Assembly (NCBI GenBank): GCA_947481685.1
Contig: CANKHA010000017.1
Span: 1 to 56,069, forward strand
Source: Bradyrhizobiaceae bacterium
GTDB lineage: Bacteria > Pseudomonadota > Alphaproteobacteria > Rhizobiales > Xanthobacteraceae
Direction: 5' to 3'
DNA length: 56,069 bases
Both the position numbers and the translations under genes were made by a program. Under the pieces are notes generated by a model that saw nothing but the letters and a program-made list of their open reading frames with translations, had not been told where the DNA came from and ran no database searches. This document shows, piece after piece, positions 43,891-52,295 of this stretch; the stretch's first letter is position 1; each line of letters opens with the position of its first letter.

Positions 43891-45081
43891 TTATTCGTCC
43901 CGTCCCGCGACAAATACAGGTGCGCCACCGTCTACTGCGCGGGCAATATTGCGGAACAAATCCGCGTAACGCGCGGCGACCGCTTGCAGCGAGAATTGCT
44001 CCTCGATGCGTTGCCGTGCGGTGGAACCCATAACGGCACGTGCTTCGGGAGCGATATCCAGAAACTCAACGAGCTTCTGAGCCAATGCTGGGGGATCGGC
44101 CTTCGGGACCAAGGCACCGCAATTACCGATGATCGCCGCGGCATCGCCGACGTCGGTGCTGACACAGACGATGCCGGATGCCATCGCCTCGCCGACGGTG
44201 TTGGGGAAGCCTTCGGTATGCGAAGAGCAGACGGCGATGTCGGTCGCGGCCATCAGGTCCGGGATGTCGCGGCGTTCGCCAAGCAGAAGCAGGCGCGTAC
44301 GCAACACCGCGCGATTGCCGATCAGGCGATCAAAGGCCGCCCCACTGGTCCCCCTCCCCGCGAGCATGAATAAAACATTGGGCCGCTGGCGGGCGACGAT
44401 CTCCGCGGCATGAAGAAAAACTTCGTGGCCTTTCATTGGATCGAAACGCGCAAATAACCCTACCAGCGGGGTCGCCGGGTCGATGTGCAAAGCCATACGC
44501 GTTCTGTCGCGCCGGGCGGTATCCGGACGGAAGGTCTCGGTGTCGAAACCGTTGGGCATGATTTCCCAACGCCGGGGTTCATAGCCGTAACTTTCGTGGA
44601 TCAGGCGGCCGGCGTTTGAATTGGCAACAACCGCCGAAGGCAGCCGCGACAACCGGGCGAGTATATACGGCATGGCCCGGCTGACCATGCCGTATTTTGA
44701 AAGGTCCATGTCCGCGCAGCGGATATTCCAGATCAGCCGGTCGTGGCGCGTGAATATCGACGCCACCGTGCCGAGAAAATCGGCATGGTAGAGCCAGGTC
44801 ATCAGCACGTCGGGATTTTCGGCGCGCAGCAGGCGGACAAGACGCATCAGCGCACGCGGCGCACCGAGCGCGCCGGTGAGCGACAAGGCAGCGACCTCGA
44901 TCCCGGCCGCGCGGATTTCCGGACCGAGATCGCCTTCGGTGGTGAGCGAAAGCACACGATGACGGATGCCCTCTTGCGGGGTCGTCACCAGCCTTTGCAG
45001 GAAGGTTTCCGCCCCGCCACGCGCAAGATCCGTCACCAGATGGGTAACCAGGATGGCCCCGTTGAGAGATGTCATGGTCAT
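43891..45081 (-). CDS. GT4 family glycosyltransferase
   Basis: The 396-residue GT-B enzyme has an N-terminal 'VTHLVTDLARGGAETFLQRL', 'MPNGFDTETFRPD' at the domain hinge, 'GLFARFDPMKGHEVFLHAA' and the donor-site 'CSSHTEGFPNTVGEAMASG'. It resembles the Bme/EPS GT4 transferases that extend lipid-linked glycans. It is convergent with sulfotransferase 4 and divergent from sulfotransferase 5. Donor sugar unknown. Confidence 0.9.
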   Translation of the reverse strand: MTMTSLNGAILVTHLVTDLARGGAETFLQRLVTTPQEGIRHRVLSLTTEGDLGPEIRAAGIEVAALSLTGALGAPRALMRLVRLLRAENPDVLMTWLYHADFLGTVASIFTRHDRLIWNIRCADMDLSKYGMVSRAMPYILARLSRLPSAVVANSNAGRLIHESYGYEPRRWEIMPNGFDTETFRPDTARRDRTRMALHIDPATPLVGLFARFDPMKGHEVFLHAAEIVARQRPNVLFMLAGRGTSGAAFDRLIGNRAVLRTRLLLLGERRDIPDLMAATDIAVCSSHTEGFPNTVGEAMASGIVCVSTDVGDAAAIIGNCGALVPKADPPALAQKLVEFLDIAPEARAVMGSTARQRIEEQFSLQAVAARYADLFRNIARAVDGGAPVFVAGRDE

Positions 45082-45231
45082 GAGAGCGCAAGCACCGAAT
45101 GCAAAACAGGTTCCTTCTAGAGGCCAGAGGGCCGCTGGAAAAGTCGGCGATTTGATGAACTTATGCTGACGAAGGATAGCATAAGATGATAGTCGTCTGG
45201 TAAAGATGCCTGTTTGCCGGAGCCTTTAACG

Positions 45232-46179
45232 ATGCCCTCACCCGCGCCGCTTATCCATATCGGGTTGCACAAGACCGGGACCACTTGGCTGCAAAACTCG
45301 ATACTTCCGCAAGCAAAACACGGGCTGGCGCACTGGAACAACCAGCTTCGCCTCGGCAACAAGTTCAGGGAGATTTTTCTAACCTACAAAGCCGACTTCG
45401 ATGCCAAGGCAATTCGTACCTATTACGACAACCAACGCACCGCAGGCAACAACGACGGCCTTGTTCCTGTTATCTCCTCCGAGCGCCTGTCGGGAAATCC
45501 GCATCTCGGCGGCTATGATCGTTACGAGATCGCGAATCGCCTCGCGGCAATGTTCCCCGAAGCCAGGATCGCCATCGGCATCCGCGAGCAGCGCTCAATG
45601 ATCCGCTCCTGTTACAGCCAGTTCGTCAACGGCGGCGGACTGATGCGGCTGGAGGATTACATCAAGGACAAGACCGGCCGCGGACCGAGCTTCACCCTGA
45701 ACCACTTCCGCTACGACGCTTTGCTCGACCTCTATGGCGGACTGTTCGGGAAGGAAAACGTTGTTGTGCTTCCTTACGAGGAATTGCGCAGCGATCCGGT
45801 GGCCTATCTCAACCGGCTGATGCGCTTCTGCAAGCTTGAGCCGGTAACCACCCTTACAGAAGAAGAGTTTGAGCCGGTGCACCCATCCGCAGGCTGCACA
45901 TCCACCAATGTTCAGCGCATGCTCAACATCTTCATGCACCCGGATATCCTGAACGGCTTCACACCTTTGGGATCGCGCATCGGGGACCGCATCGGGGAGA
46001 AAATTTCCGCGAGCTTCAACTCGAAGCTGTTTGCCGGCCGTGACAAAAAACTGTCGCAGGAATGGCGCCGAATCATCGAAGCCCGGGTTGGTGATTTCTA
46101 CCGCGCGTCTAACCGCGCAACGACCAAGCTGACAGGCATAAACCTGAAGGGCATGGGTTACGCCGTCAGCGACAGCTAA
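45232..46179 (+). CDS. sulfotransferase family protein (5 of 7)
   Basis: The 315-residue P-loop protein has the 5'-PSB loop 'LIHIGLHKTGTTWLQNSI' near residue 7 and a middle segment 'IAIGIREQRSMIRSCYSQF' that fits the 3'-phosphate site; 'VLPYEELRSDPVAYLNRL' is also typical. The ATG at 45232 follows GGAG by 9 bases. Related to the next sulfotransferase (47202) by the 'xHxGxxKxxxTTLQ/WLQN' pattern. The stop shares CTAA (46176-46179) with the convergent dioxygenase gene. Confidence 0.85.
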   Translation: MPSPAPLIHIGLHKTGTTWLQNSILPQAKHGLAHWNNQLRLGNKFREIFLTYKADFDAKAIRTYYDNQRTAGNNDGLVPVISSERLSGNPHLGGYDRYEIANRLAAMFPEARIAIGIREQRSMIRSCYSQFVNGGGLMRLEDYIKDKTGRGPSFTLNHFRYDALLDLYGGLFGKENVVVLPYEELRSDPVAYLNRLMRFCKLEPVTTLTEEEFEPVHPSAGCTSTNVQRMLNIFMHPDILNGFTPLGSRIGDRIGEKISASFNSKLFAGRDKKLSQEWRRIIEARVGDFYRASNRATTKLTGINLKGMGYAVSDS

Positions 46180-47033
46180 TCTTCACCGATGAGAAGGGCC
46201 GTGCCCTTCTGGGAGTATTTTTCCAGTTTCAGAGAAAGATCGGGAAGCCTTGTGTATTTCATCATGATCACGATGCGCCTGTCTTTGCGGCAGCGGCTAC
46301 CGAAATGCAGGCAACGCGACGTGTCCACAAAGGTGCCCGATCCGGGTGGACCGGTGAGCGTCACGCTCTGGTCCTGCCTTACTCTTGCGTAGACATCTTC
46401 GTCCGCAAAGCGCCTTCCGGCCCAAGGCAACTTACTCGCCTTGCTGACGTCGGCCGGCAGGAACGTGAACGGCCCATTATCCGGGCCAACGTCGTTCACG
46501 TTGATAAAGCATTTCAACTGCGACTCGTCGTTCATGTCGAAGTGAAACATCTGGCTGGAAATCTGCGAGGAATTTGCCTCGCTCACATAAAGTCCGAGAG
46601 AGCGCAGTTCCGGATAGGTGCCAAGATATCCCGCTGCAGCTTCAAGCATCATAGGATGTTGCGCGAGCGCCATGATATGCCGGCAACTCTCAAGGTCTGC
46701 CGCGGTCATGACATTCGCAAAGAAAGGCTTTTTCGATCCCGCGACCTCGCCCTGCTTTTTCGCAATAAGGTCTTGCGCTTCCTTCAACACCTCAGCGATC
46801 CCTGGCAAATAATCGGGACCAAACTTGAAGTAACCTTTGTCACGAGGGATCAGGTTCCCGTACGGAGACGTACGGCGGATTTCCTCAGCACGCGCGCGCC
46901 GCTGCCGCCAGTCACCCAAGCGTCCGATCAGCCTGCGTGCGCGTATCGCCTTCAGGGTTGCCTTCGGCGGCATGCCCACCGCTTCTGCAAACCGGCGAAA
47001 ATGCCGATCCATCGCTCCCAAAGAAAGGTTCAT
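46176..47033 (-). CDS. phytanoyl-CoA dioxygenase-like Fe(II)/2-oxoglutarate oxygenase
   Basis: The 285-residue protein has an HxD iron motif in 'SQMFHFDMNDESQLKCF' and a distal histidine in 'SRCLHFGSRCRKDRR' with arginines for 2-oxoglutarate. The spacing matches PhyH-type oxygenases, but it is only weakly like the 1123-2043 product. AGGAG lies 5 bases before the ATG. Being flanked by sulfotransferase genes suggests a hydroxylation or oxidation of a glycan or lipid substrate, which would be unusual for surface polysaccharide clusters. Confidence 0.78.
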   Translation of the reverse strand: MNLSLGAMDRHFRRFAEAVGMPPKATLKAIRARRLIGRLGDWRQRRARAEEIRRTSPYGNLIPRDKGYFKFGPDYLPGIAEVLKEAQDLIAKKQGEVAGSKKPFFANVMTAADLESCRHIMALAQHPMMLEAAAGYLGTYPELRSLGLYVSEANSSQISSQMFHFDMNDESQLKCFINVNDVGPDNGPFTFLPADVSKASKLPWAGRRFADEDVYARVRQDQSVTLTGPPGSGTFVDTSRCLHFGSRCRKDRRIVIMMKYTRLPDLSLKLEKYSQKGTALLIGED

Positions 47034-47201
47034 GAAGTCTCCTATTTAGCGCCGTGTTAATTATCATAAGTCAAGCGCCGGATAAATAGCGCATGAGGCG
47101 CCCGTTCGCCTGCGCTCCGCCGTCCTGCCACTAACCTTGACGCGGCACTTGCCGCTCGGGCAGTGATGCCTGTTATTCTGCGATCCAGGGAGATGCGCGT
47201 C

Positions 47202-48110
47202 ATGAAACGGCTGTTGATACATTTCGGGTACCCAAAGGCGGCCAGCACCACCTTGCAAAATGGCTTGTTTTTGCAACTCCACGAGAAAGGGGTGATCAAC
47301 TTCCTGGGCCGCGCCTTCGAAAGCCAGTACTTCGGCCATTTTAGCAACAAAACCGAATACAAGGGCTGGTTCGACAAGGTGATCGCATCACAGCCTCGTA
47401 GCGAGCAGAACCATGTCGGCGTCCTTTCCGATGAACGCCCCAATCTGTTTTCCGAAGGCCTGTTCATGATGAATGAACGGCATGGCAACACGATCACAGC
47501 GCCAGCATTGTTGCACAAACATTTCGCTGGCCAGGCCGACCGTCTTGACTTGCTCGTTATAATTCGCAGACAGCCCGAGCTGATCCCTTCTTATTACATT
47601 CAAAATTACCGGAAGATGCTTCAGCCGTTATTTGCGGATTACCTGGCCGCGAACATCAAAGAGAAATGGAGCGGTGAAGCGAAGATCTTCAACTTCTACA
47701 ATGTGCTCAGCATCTACGCCTCCGTATTTGGTCGAGAGCATATCAAGATCGTGTTTTTCGAGGATTTTGTCCAAAATAAAGACCGGTTTAGCGAACAGCT
47801 CGGCGAGGCGCTTGGTATCGCCCCCTCTTTGATCAGGCCGTATCTTGGCGAAGCCAAGTTGAATGCAACACGCAAAGAGGCAAACACGCTGGTTATCCGC
47901 AAGATGGGCACAACGACGATGCGTGGCCGCCTTGTCTTCCTGCTCGACAAGCTTGGCTTCAAATTTGCCGATTCGGCGCGGACGCGCATCCCCGATGTTA
48001 CCGACGCGGAAAAGCAAACGATCTTCGAGCAATTCAAGGACAGCAACCGCCGGCTGGCGGAAGAGTTCTCGCTGGATCAGAAGGCGATGCAGGGCTACGG
48101 CTATTTCTAA
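47202..48110 (+). CDS. sulfotransferase-like protein (6 of 7)
   Basis: The 302-residue protein has the P-loop-type 5'-PSB 'LLIHFGYPKAASTTLQNGL' at the N-terminus and 'LLVIIRRQPELIPSYYIQNY' for the 3'-phosphate site, like the 45232 gene. The start at 47202 follows AGGGAG by about 10 bases; several earlier start codons are in frame. Its last 27 codons and about 25 bases downstream are copied at 49156-49263. Catalytic function is inferred from the P-loop only. Confidence 0.8.
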   Translation: MKRLLIHFGYPKAASTTLQNGLFLQLHEKGVINFLGRAFESQYFGHFSNKTEYKGWFDKVIASQPRSEQNHVGVLSDERPNLFSEGLFMMNERHGNTITAPALLHKHFAGQADRLDLLVIIRRQPELIPSYYIQNYRKMLQPLFADYLAANIKEKWSGEAKIFNFYNVLSIYASVFGREHIKIVFFEDFVQNKDRFSEQLGEALGIAPSLIRPYLGEAKLNATRKEANTLVIRKMGTTTMRGRLVFLLDKLGFKFADSARTRIPDVTDAEKQTIFEQFKDSNRRLAEEFSLDQKAMQGYGYF

Positions 48111-48135
48111 TTCCGGACCGGCTCGTCCTTAGCCA
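48029..48135. repeat. direct repeat copy A (3' end of sulfotransferase 6)
   Basis: This segment covers the last 27 codons of the 47202-48110 gene and 25 bases beyond. It recurs in the same orientation at 49156-49263, with scattered substitutions. The two copies bracket the inverted sulfotransferase gene 48175-48993. Confidence 0.82.
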
Positions 48136-48174
48136 AATCTCCAGGTGAGCTGCTATTCCTACCACAGCCAGGGT

Positions 48175-48993
48175 TCAGACAATCGCGCCCCTACGGTCAT
48201 AACCGAATGTTTGGTGATAAATTTCCGTGCAGTAATCGACGTATTGCTGGTGCTTCACCTTGGTGACCAAATTGACCGGCGTCGGCTGAACTTTTGGCAG
48301 CGCCAGCGTGTCTGCATCAGGGTCGTTCGGATAACCCAAAGCACGGTAGAGCGCCGTGATGGCGGGTTTGGGATCGGACAGCAAATCTTCGTAGCGAACG
48401 ATGTGACCGCCCAAGAGCCAGCAGGCTTTCGCCATCTGCCCCACGCCATGTGCCGCACGGGCGGTGAGATTGGAGCGCGGGATGAAGCGCATATCGCTTG
48501 TATGCAGGATGGCGCGTTGCCGATGCAAACCGAACACCCGCTCTCGCCAATTATGTTTGGCGTACTTCCTGCCGTTTTTCCGGAGCACAGAATTGATGAT
48601 TTCATTCGGATCGCGCGCGGCCCAAACATAAAACGCGTTGGGGATGACACGCTGGATCACAGGCAGCCGTGCAAGGCTTTGAGGATTCTTCACCGCAAGC
48701 CGGCGCCCGTTTGCAAAGGCGGTGTAATAATCCGCCAGCCATTTCTCCGCTTTCGGGTCCGGGATCGGTTCCTCGCACAATGGCAGGTTTTTTGCGTCGC
48801 GGCCACTGGGAAAGGTGAAGTGTTCCCACCACAACTTGGAGTCTTCTTCAGGCGACTTGTCCTCGGGAATCGTTTTTGCCTTGCCGCCGTGCTCGGTGAT
48901 AAGCGCGATGTTGGGAAGGCGGCCGATGATCTGCGAGAGCAGCTTCGTGCCGGAACTCGAAACGCCTAAAATGACGATGGGTTGTGTAGACAT
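48175..48993 (-). CDS. sulfotransferase family protein (7 of 7)
   Basis: The 272-residue P-loop protein has the 5'-PSB 'IVILGVSSSGTKLLSQII' (residues 6-23) and a likely 3'-PB in 'VWAARDPNEIINSVLRKNG'. A 'HIVRYEDLLSDPKPAITALY' segment is typical of the family. Acceptor unknown. It lies on the opposite strand, between the two direct-repeat copies, and may have entered there or replaced part of a tandem duplicate. Confidence 0.84.
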   Translation of the reverse strand: MSTQPIVILGVSSSGTKLLSQIIGRLPNIALITEHGGKAKTIPEDKSPEEDSKLWWEHFTFPSGRDAKNLPLCEEPIPDPKAEKWLADYYTAFANGRRLAVKNPQSLARLPVIQRVIPNAFYVWAARDPNEIINSVLRKNGRKYAKHNWRERVFGLHRQRAILHTSDMRFIPRSNLTARAAHGVGQMAKACWLLGGHIVRYEDLLSDPKPAITALYRALGYPNDPDADTLALPKVQPTPVNLVTKVKHQQYVDYCTEIYHQTFGYDRRGAIV

Positions 48994-49155
48994 TCAGAGC
49001 CTCATTACGACTATTGTCCCGGCAGCGCCCGGTTTCACCCGGCAGCATCGACCTTATCCGCCCAAAACGACGGTCTTTATAGGGTCACATCACGCCCCGG
49101 TACACCTTCATTCCCTCCGCGCTGGGCCATGAATATTTTTTTCACGAAAGAGGAT

Positions 49156-49263
49156 GCAATTCAAGGACAGCAATCGCGGACGGAAGGAAGAGTTCTCTCT
49201 GGATCAGAAGGCGATGGAGGGCTACGGTTATTTCTGATTTCCCGACCTGTTCGTCCTTATCCA
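49156..49263 (+). pseudogene. 3'-end remnant of a second copy of sulfotransferase 6 (direct repeat copy B)
   Basis: Bases 49158-49235 still encode, in frame, the last residues of a sulfotransferase 6 relative (QFKDSN, then EEFSLDQKAM, then GYGYF and a stop), with a few substitutions, and the 3' flank (about 25 bases ending 'cgtccttatcca') also matches. No similarity continues upstream of 49156, so this is a truncated duplicate without a start. It sits in the gap before the asparagine synthetase gene. Confidence 0.82.
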
Positions 49264-49275
49264 TAAAGCCCCTTC

Positions 49276-51183
49276 ATGTGTGGCATAGCCGGACTCGTTG
49301 ACCTTGGCGGCCTCGGCGATGTCGCGGGCCGCGCCCGCGCGGCCCGCGACCATCTGCGCCGCCGAGGGCCCGACGACGAGAACATCTGGACCGACGGCCA
49401 GTGCGCGCTCGTGCATACCAGGCTCGCCATCATCGATCTCTCGCCCGGCGGCAAGCAGCCGATGCAGCGCGAAGGCCTCGTCATCACCTTCAACGGCGAG
49501 ATTTTCAATTACGCCGAAATCCGCGAAGAGCTCGCGCAGCTTGGCTATACCTTCCGCAGCAATTCCGACACCGAAGTAATTCTCGCGGGCTATCAGGAAT
49601 GGGGCGAGGGTCTGCTGCCCCGCATCGTCGGCATGTTCGCCTTCGCGATCTGGGACGCGGAGAGGCAGACATTGTTCGCGGCGCGCGACCGCTTCGGCGA
49701 AAAACCGATGCTGTATGCGGTGAGCGGCAGGCGCTTCGCTTTCGGCTCCGATCTGCAGGCCTGCGAGACCATGCTGGGCGAAATGCGCCCGATCGATCCG
49801 GCGGCACTCCGCGCTTACTTCACGCTGCGTTTCGTGCCGGAGCCGTGGTCTATCGCAACCGGCGTGCACAAGCTGCCCGCTGGGCATTGCGTGCGGTTCG
49901 ACAGGAGCGGCGCTCGACTCGAGCGCTGGTACGATCTCGCATCGTCGCGCCCTGCCCGCCCTCACAGCCATGCGGGCGCGGAGTTCGAGCTGCGCCAGCG
50001 GTTCGACGCCGCTGTCGCGGCGCGGCTGGTCTCCGACGTGCCGGTCGGGGTATTTCTGTCGGGCGGCATCGACTCCGCACTGGTCGCGGCGTCGGTCGCG
50101 CATCTGGGCCACAAGCTCAAAACCTTCACCGTTGGTTTCGAAGGCGCGCCGGACTATTACGAGGAACGGCCTGCGGCGGCGCGGGTGGCACGCCATCTTG
50201 GGTCCGATCACAACGAAATCTCCGTCAGCTTCCACCGCGCCGCCGACGTGCTCGACAAAGTGTTTCTCGGCCTCGACGAGCCGTTCGCCGATGCGTCGGC
50301 GGTACCGACTTATCTTGTGTCGGAAGCGACGCGGCGCGCCGTCACCGTGGTTCTCACCGGGGACGGCGCCGATGAGGTTTTCGGGGGCTATCGCCGCTAT
50401 TGGGCAGAGCTTTACCAAGCCTATTGGAACAGGCTGCCTTCACCGCTGCGGCACGGCTTTGCTGGAGTGCTCGCGCGTTTTCCAGAGAGCAAGGACAACA
50501 GCATACTCGAAAAGCTGCGCCGCGCGCGCCGCTTTGTGGACACCGCGCATTCCGATCCGGCGGAACGGCAGGCAGCCTGGATGCGCATGATCAGCGAAGC
50601 CGATGCCGACCGTTTGCTCGGGCCCGACCCTCCGCACGCCACTCGCCCCGAAGGCCTGATCGCGGCATTGCGCGACGGCGCGCATGATCCCGACCCGATC
50701 AACGCTATGCTCGCGGCTGACATGGCGCTGGAATTGCCGAGCGACATGCTGGTGAAGGTCGACCGCATGAGCATGGCGCATGCACTCGAGACGCGCACGC
50801 CCTTCCTCGACCAGCGCGTGGTCGAATGGGGTTTCGCGCTCGCAGGCCGCGACAAGCTTGCGCTGGAAGGCGCGCGCCCGAAGGGCAAGCGCATCCTTCG
50901 CACCGCCTTCCGCGACCGCCTGCCGCCGGACGTGTTTCAGCGCCCGAAGCGCGGCTTCGAGATGCCGGTCGGCGCGCTGCTCGCCGGTCCTGCAGCGGAG
51001 CGGCTTGCCGCCAGCACCGATCCCTCCGCGCTCAAGCGACAGGGCATTCTAAATCCCGATGTGGTGCAAGGCTGGCGGCGCGACCTGCAGAGCGGCTTCC
51101 GCGACACGTCATGGCAACTGTGGGCGGTGGTGGCCTTTCAGGAATGGGCGCGCCTGCATAAACGGCCGGAGGCGCTGCAATGA
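49276..51183 (+). CDS. asnB: glutamine-hydrolysing asparagine synthetase (AsnB family)
   Basis: The 635-residue protein has the Ntn glutaminase domain with nucleophile C2 ('MCGIAGLVDL'), 'HTRLAIIDLSPGG' and 'FNGEIFNYAEIREELAQLGY', then a synthetase domain with the ATP-pyrophosphatase loop 'FLSGGIDSALVAASV' (SGGIDS at 262-267). Members in polysaccharide loci may amidate uronic acids or other carboxylates rather than aspartate. Its stop overlaps the start of the next gene (ATGA), so the two are coupled. True asparagine synthesis versus glycan amidation is unresolved. Confidence 0.91.
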   Translation: MCGIAGLVDLGGLGDVAGRARAARDHLRRRGPDDENIWTDGQCALVHTRLAIIDLSPGGKQPMQREGLVITFNGEIFNYAEIREELAQLGYTFRSNSDTEVILAGYQEWGEGLLPRIVGMFAFAIWDAERQTLFAARDRFGEKPMLYAVSGRRFAFGSDLQACETMLGEMRPIDPAALRAYFTLRFVPEPWSIATGVHKLPAGHCVRFDRSGARLERWYDLASSRPARPHSHAGAEFELRQRFDAAVAARLVSDVPVGVFLSGGIDSALVAASVAHLGHKLKTFTVGFEGAPDYYEERPAAARVARHLGSDHNEISVSFHRAADVLDKVFLGLDEPFADASAVPTYLVSEATRRAVTVVLTGDGADEVFGGYRRYWAELYQAYWNRLPSPLRHGFAGVLARFPESKDNSILEKLRRARRFVDTAHSDPAERQAAWMRMISEADADRLLGPDPPHATRPEGLIAALRDGAHDPDPINAMLAADMALELPSDMLVKVDRMSMAHALETRTPFLDQRVVEWGFALAGRDKLALEGARPKGKRILRTAFRDRLPPDVFQRPKRGFEMPVGALLAGPAAERLAASTDPSALKRQGILNPDVVQGWRRDLQSGFRDTSWQLWAVVAFQEWARLHKRPEALQ

Positions 51184-52202
51184 CGCACATTCCGATGTGG
51201 GGCGCTGTTCTGCTGGCCGCCTCCGCAGCAGTTTGCGCCGGATTGATCGTGCTGCTACATCCGCTGCTCGAACGTTACGCGCTGGCGCGGCCGAATGCGC
51301 GTTCCTCCCACAAGAAGCCGACGCCGCAGGGCGGCGGCATCGCCGTCGTCGCCGCGACCCTGTTGCTGTCCATCATTATTTTTGCGACGGCGCCGGCCTT
51401 CGGCTGGGCGGTCTTGCAGGATTTCGTGCCAATCGTGATCGCCGCAGTGCTTCTGGCGCTCGTGGGGATGGTGGACGATATCCGCACGCTGGACGCGCTG
51501 CCGCGCCTGGGGATGCAATTCCTCGCCGTCGCGATGGTGATCCTGACGCTGCCGAACGAAGCACGCGTCGCGCCGCTGCTGCCCTTCTTCCTGGAACGCG
51601 CGCTGCTGCTGATCGCCGGTGTTTGGTTCGTCAATCTCGTCAACTTCATGGACGGCATCGACTGGATCACCGTCGCGGAAGTAGTGCCCGTGACGGCGGG
51701 CCTGACGGTGCTCGGCATCAACGGCGGCTTGCCGACCGATGCGATGGTCGTGACCATTGCACTCGCCGGAGCGATGCTGGGCTTCGCGCCCTTCAACAAG
51801 CCGGTAGCGCGGCTGTTCCTGGGCGATGTCGGCAGCCTGCCGATCGGTTTGTTGCTCGGCTGGCTGTTATTGCTGCTTGCGGCGCAAGGCTATGTTGCCG
51901 CTGCGCTGCTGCTGCCGCTCTACTATGTTTGTGACGCCACCATCACGCTGCTGCGCCGGCTGCGCGCGGGCGAGAAAATCTGGGAGGCACACCGCAGTCA
52001 TTTCTATCAACGCGCCTGCGACCGGTTCAGCGTGCGCGAGATCGTCACCCGGATCTTCGTGCTAAATACCCTGCTGGTGGCATTGGCAGTGGCAACTGTG
52101 CTCCTGCCCTCGCCCATGATGACGGGCAGCGCCTTGACGGCGGGTTTGCTGCTGACCGGCGGGCTGCTCCATCACTTCACCAATGGAAGACGCGCCGCGT
52201 AA
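51180..52202 (+). CDS. polyprenyl-phosphate sugar-1-phosphate transferase (WecA/WbpL-like)
   Basis: The 340-residue polytopic protein has about 10-11 membrane segments and the family's cytosolic motifs 'VGMVDDIRTLDALPRLG' (aspartates near 99-100), 'NFMDGIDWITVAE' and 'LGDVGSLPIGLL'. It attaches a first sugar phosphate, such as GlcNAc-, QuiNAc- or FucNAc-phosphate, to undecaprenyl phosphate, so it would start the lipid-linked glycan of this locus. It overlaps asnB by ATGA. Confidence 0.92.
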   Translation: MTHIPMWGAVLLAASAAVCAGLIVLLHPLLERYALARPNARSSHKKPTPQGGGIAVVAATLLLSIIIFATAPAFGWAVLQDFVPIVIAAVLLALVGMVDDIRTLDALPRLGMQFLAVAMVILTLPNEARVAPLLPFFLERALLLIAGVWFVNLVNFMDGIDWITVAEVVPVTAGLTVLGINGGLPTDAMVVTIALAGAMLGFAPFNKPVARLFLGDVGSLPIGLLLGWLLLLLAAQGYVAAALLLPLYYVCDATITLLRRLRAGEKIWEAHRSHFYQRACDRFSVREIVTRIFVLNTLLVALAVATVLLPSPMMTGSALTAGLLLTGGLLHHFTNGRRAA

Positions 52203-52295
52203 GCCGTTCGTTAAAATTCCTGGGGCAAGCAAATCCGAAAATCGTGACTACATAGGAGCCGGAGCGCGCCCGGCTGGCGCGCAAAGGATTCGGCG

